Positions 20,201 to 30,482 of a DNA stretch of 64,000 bases are shown here, piece by piece; positions within the stretch are counted from its first letter, which is position 1, and every line of letters begins with the position of its first letter. Made by a program: the position numbers and the translations under genes. Under the pieces are notes generated by a model. It was not told where the DNA came from. It searched no databases and saw nothing but the letters and a program-made list of their open reading frames with translations. Source of the DNA: Nigrospora sphaerica. Its lineage: Eukaryota; Ascomycota; Sordariomycetes; Amphisphaeriales; Apiosporaceae. Location of the stretch: contig JAGVVL010000002.1 of the NCBI GenBank assembly GCA_018287875.1, positions 7,874,001 to 7,938,000 on the forward strand, written 5' to 3'.

Positions 20201-21831
20201 GTAAGGGCAAGGCACAGCTCGACTCTGAGGCGCGTGCCGGCGCAGCAGCTCAAGCGGATGAGGATACTGACATGGTCAACGCGCCGGCCACCAAGCCCCC
20301 TCAATCCGCTCACCGAACCGCGGTGCCGCCACCTCTTTCTGTGGCCAAAACCTCGCAGATCAAACGACCGATCCGACCGACCAAAGAGTCGGCAACTAAA
20401 CCAAGACAAGCACCTCCGACGGTCATCAAGGTTAACATGGCACCCAAGCAAGGGCAGCAAACTCCTTTCAAGCCCAACAGCTCCGTATCTTCGAGCATGC
20501 ACGACCCGTTCCGCAGCAGCAGGATGGAACCGCACTCTCTACAAAAGACGGCCTCGCAATCCAGCCTTAAGGAAAAATCTACAGCTGTCCGACCCCCTGC
20601 GCTTGTACGAGCCGAGCGGATAAAGGAGAAGGAGGAGAAGAACGCCCAAGCCAAGCGGGAGGCGAAGGCTGAAATGGCACGGAAGAGGGCTGCTGCACAG
20701 GAAGAAGAGAGGCGCCGAGAGCAGCAGCAGAAGATGGAGGCCGAGAAACAAAAGGAGGAAGAGAGGAAACAAGCCGCTTCTCAGGCACAAGCCAAGAAAA
20801 ACGCCCAGAGACAGGCCATGCTCGAAAAGGCCAAGCAGACGAGAGCGCCTCCTCCTCCACCCCGAGCGTTAAACGGGCAACCGGAGTACAAGGGTCTCCA
20901 GGGCGAACCATCGGCTATTCGGCCGCCTTCCCGCCTTCAGTCGAACGCCCACCGGTCTCAGGAAGAGCTGGGGCGGCCAATCAACTCGTTGATGTCAAAC
21001 AACATGAAGCCCGGCTCCAAGCGGACGATGCAGCAAGAGCCCAAGGAAACCAAGCGGATGCGCTTGAGCGATGATTTGGACGACGATGTCGAAATGGAGA
21101 ACAAGCCCAGCCTAAAGGGTGCGCCCGTCCGTCCTTCTGGTGGCTTTAAGAAGGTGACTGCTGCGACCATGCTCCCACAGGGCCAAAAGCCCTCCAAGCC
21201 TCAAGACATGGCTACGAAGTCTTTGTTCCCGTCTGGGTACACGGCGGTTGGGCAGGGTGTCAGTCGCGATCTGTTCAAGTCAACACTCACCGGCCAGCAC
21301 CCCCCGGGCAAGACGGCCCACCCGCTGGATATGGCTCAAGTTTCCAAGTCTACTATTCCATTTGCTCCCAACCCGGCCGGTCCGTCGCTCAAGACACCTG
21401 CTCGCCCTGCTGGCTTAGCCGGAGCCAAGTCGGTTGCGAAATCAGCCACACGCTCGTCGCCGCGCTTCCAGAACGGAGAGGCGATTGTGCTCCCCGAGAT
21501 CAACACGGACGACGAAGACGAGTCGGACGACGAGGGCCAGAAGAACATGTTCCCTTCGTGGACGGACTCGCCGGCCCTCCGCGAGGCTCTGTTCGATCAA
21601 GAGACCATGGATCCCATGGCCGTTTTCGGAGCGCCGGGGCCACTCAACATGGAGGAAGTGTTCAGCAAGAGCAAAGACCGATGGGCCAAGTTCCGCGCGA
21701 GAACATCTAGTGCCAATTGGAGCGGCGCGGATCGACTCACCGAGGACGATATCCGCAAGGATCTGGCGGCGCGGGACAAGCTGCGGCGGGACGGCGCTTG
21801 GAGCTACGAGATGAGCAAGGACGTTTTGTAG
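17273..21831 (+). CDS. Inner centromere protein INCENP/Sli15/Pic1-like
   Basis: Three exons: 17273-17448, 17508-17601, 17662-21831, 1479 aa. The C-terminal IN-box is clear from about residue 1386 (FPSWTDSPALREALF, then DPMAVFG and MEEVFSK); in this family it binds and activates Aurora kinase. The N-terminal region contains ADIFKTPGKLRGKTPRTARK and PLSDIFSATPKG, resembling conserved N-terminal motifs of fungal INCENPs, which contact survivin/borealin partners. The middle is long and disordered: an acidic Glu/Ser/Gln array (18241-18650), SPTR repeats near 19860, and two highly charged single-helix segments (about 19940-20150 and 20600-20850) matching the INCENP microtubule-binding helix. The chromosomal passenger complex acts at centromeres and the midzone. 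The exon 2 acceptor is a CAGTAG tandem, so one serine may be optional. Confidence 0.88.
18289..18450 (+). repeat. 81-bp tandem duplication within the INCENP gene
   Basis: Two adjacent copies with a period of 81 bp (starting at 18289 and 18370), each encoding 27 residues beginning LDAQS, containing HSEDQ and DAEADE. The copies differ at several bases, so the duplication is not very recent. It lies in the acidic disordered region, and the length keeps the frame. Confidence 0.85.
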
Positions 21832-22129
21832 GATTAGGCCAGATGGGTCATGTCAGTTTCACTACGTTGGGACGCTGCCGCTGCTGATGCGGACGGGCCC
21901 GGTTATACTTACAGGGACAAGGGCGGCGTCTCGGTTATTTGCGTTTTCCATGAGAAATGCCATATGGCGTAGGGGTTCCGGGTTCGTTATTGCTAGTTGC
22001 ACGAAGCATCGTTGGTATACAGGTAAATGAACACGGGGTATCAAGCAATTCTGGTTCAGTTCATCGGTGGCCCCGATCCTTAGCTCTTGCTGGCTTCTCC
22101 TGCGTCGGCCGGGACGGACGGGAGGAGCC
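21832..22129. other. Intergenic, 3' side of INCENP
   Basis: About 0.3 kb holding the INCENP 3' UTR and the end of the degenerate oxysterol-binding-protein segment. Nothing else is recognised. Confidence 0.4.
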
Positions 22130-22440
22130 GAGCCCTAGGCGTCATGCCGGGGCGGAACGGGCGACTAAGGCACTTTACCTTCTCATGGCGAGCCTTCCAC
22201 AGTCTTTGGTCTTGTCGGCTTTGAGCCCCGGGCCGGCCTCGAGGACGAGGTGATGGAATTTGGAGTCTTTGCCGACACGAAAAGAGAAGAGGAGTAGCCG
22301 CCATACCATGCTGTGCGCTTTTTCCGCTTCGCATCTGTCGCTGGACCTTTTCTAGCTTGGACTTCTCAGCCATGACCTCGGCCAAATCGCCGCTTCGCAG
22401 GCCGTTGATGACACTCTTCCAGGCCCTCCTCGATTCCCAA
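22130..22440 (-). pseudogene. Degenerate C-terminal fragment of an oxysterol-binding protein (Osh/ORP family)
   Basis: On the minus strand, the frame starting at about 22439 reads WESRRAWKSVINGLRSGD and then EKSKLEKVQRQMR, a pattern typical of the ORP C-terminus (ESRRAW..V..G...GD....EKSK.E..QR..R). The similarity then moves to another frame with KDSKFHHLVLEAGPGLKADK, and returns to the first frame with LWKARHEKVK and RPFRPGMTP, again matching the ORP tail. A stop (TAA at 22446-22448) precedes the block, and I see no sterol-binding core upstream. Frame changes, the stop and the missing core argue for a decayed partial copy. It could be confirmed by finding the parent gene elsewhere in the genome. 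Recognition is from memory of the family, not a search. Confidence 0.55.
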
Positions 22441-24058
22441 ACATCTTACTGGGCGATAGGTCTCACACTGGCCCCGTACAAGGCGTTCTGGGGCAGAGAG
22501 GGGGTCCCCGTCGTGGACGACGTCACGGTCGGCAACCCTGGTGATGGTGAAGCGGTCGCTCCAACAGCCCTGAGCGACGTACAAGGCATCTTAGCCGGTC
22601 CGCGCGGCGGTAGGTGGTGGTCTTGAAGGAGCCTCTTCCATTAGGTATATTTGGTAGTTTCAAACACATTTACCTCAAATATCTGTCCAGTGAAACTTGC
22701 TGTCCGTTCCTGACTGTACATCCCCTCGACCATGTTTTCCTGATGCTCTGTTGCCGCAGCGCAACAGAACGGCACTGCCTATGCTGCCAGAAGAAGGCAT
22801 CAATACAAAAAGTATGAGCCAGATAACGGAGTTTAAAGCCGAGCCGGTGGGCGTGAAGTGAAGGGGCGGGGGATGAGGGTCAGGATGACGGTGTTGTCTT
22901 ACGGGTCCCGTCGTTTTCGTCTCGCCCGCCGCCGTCTGCGGCTTCTACGCCACCGTCACCCGCACGACCACGAGTCTGCACACAAGAAGAAAGGACGAGA
23001 TAAAACAAAGAACACACAGAGGCTTTTGTTCGAGAAAGCCGATGTTTGGGCCGAGGTTTAGGCTGCTAGAACCACCATTCCTTGGCTGGCCGAGGTGAAG
23101 TAAGCCCCATATCAGCCGAATTCAGTGGGTCTGCGAAGATCTCTAGCGAGAATGTTACAGAGTAGTGCTCGGTGGAGGATAGTTAGGGATCCGCTCTCCC
23201 ACAGAAGCGCGCGAGAGAAGTATACGATTTGATAGATGACTGGCAGAAGCGATACAGAGAACCAGGAGAACCTACGAGCAGAGCTGCCGTCGTCTACCGC
23301 ACGTCGTAGTGGCGAAACGATGATGGGTCTATTTGAGGCTCAGCCCAAAAGGGGCGTCGCATGGCCACGGCCGGCGTGCTTACCGGCTGAGTTCATGCAA
23401 CAAGCCCTTCAGCCGCCGCCCTCTCCCCAAACTCATCGACTCGAACGGGGACGTTAGGCAGGGCCTGTTCATTTCTGGCAGCCCGGGCAGAACAGCAAAC
23501 CTGATCCTTGCGTATCGTCGTGCTGCCGCGTGCACTGGGTTGATGCGATGACGGGATTTCCGGCTGTTTTGGGAAGGGGGTGATCAACGTCTCGTGTGAG
23601 TGGTGGGCGGTGGGGTACGTACGCACATGATGTAGGGGTAAGGGCAGCCCAGGTCCAGGGACGACCTTACGACATCTGGACCCCTATCGGAAACTTAATT
23701 CGGGCCTGCGTCTCCAGCTTTTCGCCCCAGTTAGGCCCGGTCAGGGATGCCCGAAAGGCACGACAGCGGGAGACATCGTGTGGACGGGCAATATAAGGAT
23801 GGGGTGCAGACAGCGGTTATTGTGCCCGGCGGTCGGCGACCTTTCGGCGGGTGAAGCATGGTACGCCCGAAAAACTGCTCGAACAGCGGGCTGCGAAGAG
23901 TGTCTGGGAGGGGGGTGTAACGAATGACGTCACGCGTGGGCAGCAACAAGACGGCTCTCGGTGCATTGAGAGAGCGAGGTAGATCTGTTGGTAGGTATGT
24001 TTATTTATTGGTCCCGGTTGCGCAGGGAGCGGCGTGGGCCATGCATGTCAACAGAGGA

Positions 24059-24091
24059 CCTGGGAGATCCATCTACCATAGATCTCCCAGG
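24059..24091. repeat. Perfect 11-bp inverted repeat with 11-nt loop
   Basis: CCTGGGAGATC at 24059-24069 is matched by its exact reverse complement GATCTCCCAGG at 24081-24091 around a loop of 11 nt. It is intergenic, so it could be a protein-binding palindrome, a terminator-like hairpin or chance. Confidence 0.8.
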
Positions 24092-24796
24092 CCCCAGCGT
24101 ACCGAATACATGCAGAGAGTATATGCGGGGGGGTTTCGATCGGGCGAAGAAGGCCGGGGGCAACGAGAGGATCACGACCATGCGTACTCCGTGCATTTGC
24201 AGGCACACAATGCGAAGGGGGGGGTTTGGGCAGCGTAGCACAACGGCAGCGCGCGCACATAGCGGCGCCGGGCTTCCCGGCTCCTCCCCTCCTGGTCGGA
24301 CGGGAGCTGGGCCGCTTTCGAGAGGTATCGAGAGCGCACACCACCTGGGGCGCGCCCGGTTGCGCGTAGAAGCAAACGACTCTGGCGAGCAGCACGAACA
24401 AGAAGCACTGCTGAAGGCAAACAAAACGCACGTAGGCTGAGCCGCTGCAGGTCTCGGAGTCTTTTCGCGCATCCGAGGTGCTGCTGCTTGAGGCAACGCA
24501 CGAGATAGGGCCTTTTTACTGTACCTCTTATCGACGGGTGTGTGTATGTGTGCAGCTATGTGTGGGGGGTGGGATATCCATCGATCGGCTGTCGTCATGC
24601 CCAGAGCCGCTCCTGCAAATAAGGATGTAGGCGGTTCGCTACCGTACGTGAGCCGGCCATCATAATACGGCACAGGGTTGAGGTTCGCTCATCATGCAAC
24701 AGTAAGGCGAGGCGGTCTGCGCGTGCCGGGTTTGGTTGGTCGTCAGGTGCATTGCTGAGGCGTCGTCAAGGACTGGGCTGACCGGGCTTTGCCTTC

Positions 24797-24811
24797 GGGG
24801 GGGGGGGGGGG
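24797..24811 (+). repeat. G15 homopolymer tract
   Basis: Fifteen consecutive G residues, about 150 bp before the CAG/CAA repeat. The exact length is prone to sequencing error. Confidence 0.85.
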
Positions 24812-24956
24812 ATGGATGCTAGGTTGCTTTTCCCGGCCTGACACTCACTGGGACGGACATCTATGGGGGAGGTGTGTGTGTACCTACCTACATACATGTA
24901 TGTGGAAGATACCTGATCCATGGGAGCCTGGATGGGATAGCGGAGGTAGGCAGGCG

Positions 24957-24957
<1 letters not shown>

Positions 24958-25020
<63 letters not shown>
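24958..25020 (+). repeat. CAG/CAA triplet and hexanucleotide microsatellite
   Basis: Twenty-one triplets: CAG runs with one TAG interruption, followed by five CAA-CAG hexanucleotide units. It is intergenic, roughly 1 kb upstream of the J-domain gene. Confidence 0.9.
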
Positions 25021-25998
25021 TAAAACTAGCAACAATAACAAGAACATCCCGTTCGTCGGGGAGTCCCTTTTATGCCCCCCCTGCGCCGACCCTTCACTCC
25101 CAGTTTCGTACTTGCAGAGGGTGGAATTTCCGAAACGCATGTAGAGCCCAACGGTACCACCGGAAAAGGAAAGGAAACAAAAACAGGCCGCGCCCCACTC
25201 GCGACGCGGCCGTCCAGCGGGTTCTCAGCTCAGCCTCCATCGTTGCATCGCAACCTCACACGGGTTTGTTCACACGCACCCGCCTCCCTCCCTCTCTTCT
25301 TCCAACCCAGCCAGCCTTTCTTTACCTGCCCCCGGAGTGACGCGTGCCGTGTGCGGGCTGCCTCTGTCCCTCGTAGCCTCGACGCGTCGACCCAGCGTCT
25401 CTGCAACTGTTGTCCCGTTCTGTTTTTTCCATTTCACCCAGTCGCTACCTATACTCCCCGGCAACCCCCCGGCAACAGGCCTAGTTTGGCCACCTGCGGC
25501 GCCCAGCTACTAGGCTAACGGACGGCCAGGGCCTCCCCACGTCCCATCTACCTACCAGTTCCTGCCTACATCACGATCAGCTCCTGGGCTTGCGCACCCA
25601 AGTCAAACACGCAAGGGCAGCTGACCAAGGTCACAACTACCAGTGCTCTTTCCAGCACTCCCTCTCTTTTGCCTTCAAGTTACTACAACCCACTAGGTCT
25701 ACCCTATACAGGTCTGTTTGCCACTGTTACAGCCATCCTCCTCCTCCGCAGCTAGTCCCGGTGCCTGCGGGACTATTACGCCCCACCACCAACACTCGTC
25801 ACAACTGCGCCCTCACTCGCCAACCTAAGCAGATCCTGCGATACGACGCGCGCCCTCGACACACGACCGCCTAAACATACTTCTTTTGCCCGGTTCCGCA
25901 CTTGTCAATGCTGGTATGACAACTGGCCTTCCCGTGGCACCGGCGCCCGTCTCTTTGCTCCTTCCCCCTCGCCCACTCGCAGCCCGCAAGTAGCCACC

Positions 25999-28962
25999 AT
26001 GGCCAAGTTCGACGCCACGCGCAACTACTATGCGGACCTCGAGCTCTCCCCGAGTGCCAGTTCGGAAGAGATCAAGAAGCAATTCAGGAAACTCGGTATG
26101 TACCAACGCTGCGCAGCCGCACGACTGTGAGGCGGTCGGAATACCCAGGCCCCCTGCTAACGAGGGATCCGCCTCAGCCCTCAAGTACCACCCCGATAGA
26201 AACCCCGGCCGCGAGGCAGAAGTGAACTCGCAGTTCCAGATCATCCAGTCCGCCCACGAAATTCTGACCGACGACTCTTTGCGCAAGAAGTACGACGACT
26301 CCATCCGCGCCTCTCGTTCCAGATATCCGGGCGCATCGGGCGTTCGCGGCAATCCCTGGCAAGATGCCGCCAAGCACTACCCTCCTCCTCCGCGCCGTAC
26401 CAACCCCACGGCCGCCAGCACCCAGAGTCAGCCTCGCGCCGCCTCGGGAGCCTCCCGCTATTCCAGCTTCACCGAGAACGTCCCGCGCGCCAGCAAGCCC
26501 GCTTCGCAAAAGACAAGCACGGATTCCAGCAAGTGGAACAACTACCGAGCATGGGAAAGCATGCGTTCGCAGACTCGGGGCAAGGCCAGCAACCCTATGA
26601 ACCCCCCACCTCCCCCGCCTGGCCGGCCGCCCACCTCTTCCGCTAGAGAAGGAAAGACCCCGGAGCCCGAAGGGCCCTCGATACCCAGAACAGCTTCACA
26701 GAGACACAAGGCGCAGGCTTCTTTTGGTAACTCAGCCAGGAGAACGGGCTACGCTCCCAACTCCCCGGGCCTGGGCGACGAGCCTCCGGTTGTCAGCAAG
26801 AACTACAATACCGATCGAACCCACAGTAACATTTTCGCCTCTACGTCGGCGAGTGCTACGTACAAGGCTCGCCAAGCGTCGGGTACTGGGCCACCCGATC
26901 CGTTAGCTCAGTTCAGGGATAACTTCCTGGATGGCCGACAAAGCACGCCCTATGCAAGTCCCGGTGGCGAGAAGACCAGTTTGTTCGATGATGGGTCAGT
27001 GCTGGGCCGGGCTAGGAGCACTCGGGAGACATCGCGAAAGGCCAGCGGCGACGACTTAGGGAGCAATACGTTCCCATTCCCCCGCCAGCGTGCACGAAGC
27101 ACAAGCAACCCCCGGAGCTCAAGTAACGATGGGGGTTCTGAGGATTCCACCCGGGTGAATACGGGTGCCCATACTGGCAGCAACCCGTCTTCTGCTCAGA
27201 ACAGTGCGACCCCTTCCCGAACCAGCGATCGCTACAAGCCGAGGCCTAGTTCGAGCGGCATGTCAGGCCAGCCGCCAAGTACTGCTGATGCACCGCGTCG
27301 TGAGTCCGCTCCAGATACCGCTCAAACCAAGTATCCCAGCTAACAGCAACAGCCTCTACCTCCGGCCAGGAAGCCAATCAGCCCACGTCATATCCCTCCA
27401 TGTATGCTTCACCATCCGCCTCACGTTGTCTTTGTTCCCCACCCCAGCTCGGTCATTGCGGCAGTTGCGAAAGTACGCGTGCCTTCCGTAAATCCTACCA
27501 GATACCAAGTGTGTCTTACTGCACGCGCTCTTCAAGCGAGGCCGTGATGCCAGCGAGCTCCTCACTGAACAGGTTTGAGAGAGTTCTCCAGCACAACGTG
27601 GAGCTTCTTACAGATATGCGCAGACGGCTCGGAGCGCTCGAAGCCGACGGCGGACCTACGCCACGTAATACCAACGGCACTTCGACAGATGCACATGCTA
27701 ACAATCGTGGGTCCAGTTTCAACTTCAAAAGCGGCAGCGCCGAAAACATCGATACTAGATTTGTTGATGCTAACGGCGCCGACTGGGAATTCAAGGCTGG
27801 GGGTAATGAGGCCGAGTCCCCCTCTCGCATGCGCTCCCGGCCCATGGCAAGACCGAAGCCACCCACTCGAACGGCGACGAATTCGGAGACAGACCAGCCA
27901 ACATCTGAAGATGGTAGCAAGACCGGGTTTTCGGCTGGCGAGTGGAGTGAGAAGATTGGCTCCCACCATTTTGTCCCGCAAGTCCCTACGAGCGGCTCGA
28001 CATCGCCCTCACGCCGAGTACCATCGCGAGCACCATCGCGGAAGAACTCCAAACCCGTCAAGAAAACAGTAGGCTCTGCTGGGCTGGTAGAGGACGAAAC
28101 CTCGAGTGACAGTGACGGATGGCGAGAGGTGCCCCCGGCCCCTTCGGGTACCGATAGCCCCAACGCCATGGACATCGATCCGCCTGAGAAGGCCGACCCC
28201 ACTTTGCTGAAGACCGCTCATATCAATGGCGTCCGCAATATCCACGTCGAGCCGAGCCGGCCCGAGTGGCGCGCTGGAAATGTGGAGGCAGCAGCTCCGA
28301 ACTTGCCTCCGCGAACGGCTGCCGAGAGCCAGCCCAACATGGCCGCTCCTGGTGCTGCCGAGACTGCGCCGCCGCCAGCAGTACCGCCGAGGCCAAACCC
28401 CTTTGCCATTCCCACAGGTGGATCCGAGGATAGCGAGGAGTTCCGGACCAACTTCGCCGAGTTCAAAAAGGTTGAGCCCTTCTCCGACCCTGCCCCAGCC
28501 GGTCTCAACACCTTTGCCGATCTGAAGTCCACATTGCCCTTTGAGAGCCAAGCCTCGGCGCATACGCCTTTGGAGCATGAAAAGCCAGCTCCTGCACCGC
28601 TGGAATTTCCCACGGCCCCTGTAGCTCCCCGGTTGCCGCCGACCATGGCGGTACCGGCGATCCGGCCCAGCATGTCGCAATTTAGAAAATACGCACATGA
28701 TTTTGGCAACTACATGGACAAGTGGGAAATCTTCAACCAAAAGGTGCTGGACCACTTTGTGGCTCGCCAGCTTCAGCACACGTCGCGCCGGCAGCAGCTA
28801 GGCCCGTCCTGGTTAGATACCACGGCCGGAGGCGACATGGCCCGTACCTACCAGGCCGAGGCCGAGCAGGACCATGAGGTGCGGAAGCAGTGGAACCGGG
28901 CTTGCGACGAGCACCAGAACCGGATCCGCGAGTTCGTGACGTTCCGAGACAGGGTGAAATAG
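25999..28962 (+). CDS. J-domain (DnaJ) protein with long disordered region
   Basis: Proposed exons are 25999-26095, 26178-27299 and 27353-28962, 942 aa. The start ATG has an excellent context (GCCACCATGG). Exons 1-2 encode a J domain: YYADLELSPSASSEEIKK, then the HPD motif (residues 37-39, YHPDRNPG), then a helix ending in LRKKYDDSI. Intron 1 has branch site GCTAAC. After the J domain comes a long Ser/Pro-rich disordered region (PMNPPPPPPGRPP), then NIDTRFV, then FSAGEWSEKIGSHHFVP, and a charged C-terminal helix bundle from about FRKYAHDFGNYMDKWEIF. J proteins stimulate Hsp70 ATPase; the client here is unknown. Intron 2 (27300-27352, GTGAGT...CAACAG, branch GCTAAC) is inferred. The reading between about 27410 and 27545 is Cys-rich, unlike the rest, so another intron or a frame error is possible there. 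Confidence 0.8.
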
Positions 28963-30482
28963 AAAATCCACCCTTGGCTTCTTCAGAACGGCGGACAAGG
29001 CCTATTGGGTAGCCACGCTGCCATCCCCAAAGCATCCATCAGGCGCTGAAAGGGCGAGAGGAGGGCGCCGTGAGCCGATTTGGGACGGGCGTTTTGTCTC
29101 TTACGATGTTACGACGTGGAAGAGACGGGAAAGAAATACCCTTGGCCTATGCGACTTTTTCTGATCATCCGTGGCCTGTGGCTCCGGCCGTTCCGATGGC
29201 TCTGGCGGCTTGAAAGGGCCGCTAGGACGATAGCTATCGCTCGGGAATAACAAGCGACCGTGTTCGAGGGGTTTTACTTGTACGATGGAGTGTGATTCGG
29301 CCGGCGGGGGACAACAAGACCAAGACGTGGAAAACCTGCCGAGATGGTCGGCAGATGGCTTGTCGGCTGGTCTAGCCCGCCTTCGGGTTTGGTCACGCGT
29401 ATCTGGACCTCTGTTGTGCGACGAACCATGGGCACTCAACTGATGGTCCGATCTGCGGCCACCTGCGGTACTTGACATACGTGTCGGGTTCCTGATGGCG
29501 CTCAGACGGAATAAGCGCAGGAAGCGGCAGCGGTAGGCAGATGACGCGATATGTTGTGCATCTTCGTGCTGTCTCTGGCGTGTGGCCGTGGCTGCGGATG
29601 CTTGTATTGGGGTTCCGCGGTGGCCGGCATAGCAGAGAATCCATATCCTGTACTGCGCGGCGTTTCCCCCCCAACAACAACAACAAGAGATACCAGGATA
29701 GAGGGGTAGACATGCAATGGCTTTGTTATGGTTTTTTTTTCCTCGGTATAGTGAACAGCGACGCCATCCCCCGCCTGGCGGTTGGCGGATGTGCACATTT
29801 CATACATGATGAGGCTATCTGGATCCCGTTTTGAGCACGCGTGTGCAGGTGGCGCGCGAACGGAAAGGAGGGAGTCGCCTCGGTGTCACGGGTCCAAGGG
29901 CCGTCGTACCAATATTACTTTACTCTAATTCCTCTTCTTCTCACGTACGCTACCCCTGTGCCCGGTACAGATTCGCAAACGCGGTTAGTCGTTGTGCCAA
30001 TTCGTCGCAGCGGACTCGAGATTTGCCAAGGGAAACAAGACATCATTCGTACATCATTAGATATAGGCTATTTGGCAAGCAACAACGGCCCCCTAGCACA
30101 GATGAGCCCCCCTCCCTCCATTCGGGTCCGCACGCTCTTCTCTAAAATAAAAAAGGGGGAGGGGGGTCCATCGGGGATGTCTATTCACGATTTCGCAAAG
30201 GGGAAACGAGCCAAGGGAAAACAAAAAAGGGGGGGGTTCTCGATGATGAACCAACCAGACTGCCCTAGCAACTCCTTTACCCGATAACACCGTCGCACGC
30301 ACATGGGGAAAAGATCCCCATCCTGAAAAGGGGGAAAATGCGAGAGGCCGTGCAGGCAACCCCACGCCAACCGTGACTCGACTTCCCTGAGTTAATCTGT
30401 CCGTTTGCTGCTGCGGCCGTCGTCGTCTTTTGTTGCGGCAGCTAGAGGAAGCAAAGGAGGGGGAAGAGGGTGGTGGGTCGGA
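28963..30482. other. Intergenic, convergent 3' ends of the J-domain and CAX genes
   Basis: About 1.5 kb between converging genes. Short A- or G-rich runs occur around 30140-30240. No coding region or RNA gene is recognised. Confidence 0.5.

Larger units (their letters stand above)
22441..25998. other. Gene-poor region and long leader of the J-domain gene
   Basis: About 3.5 kb without a recognisable gene. It contains the inverted repeat at 24059, the G15 tract at 24797 and the CAG/CAA repeat at 24958. From about 25240 to 25998 it becomes C- and T-rich, typical of a fungal promoter and 5' leader. The long leucine-rich minus-strand frame across the microsatellite is an artefact of the repeat. 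Confidence 0.5.

Noticed and set aside
21957..22253. Plus-strand frame opposite the ORP fragment
   Set aside because: Antisense to the degenerate fragment, without domain or supported start.
24766..25140. Minus-strand frame with a long polyleucine run
   Set aside because: The leucines are only the reverse translation of the CAG/CAA microsatellite; no start or domain supports a gene.
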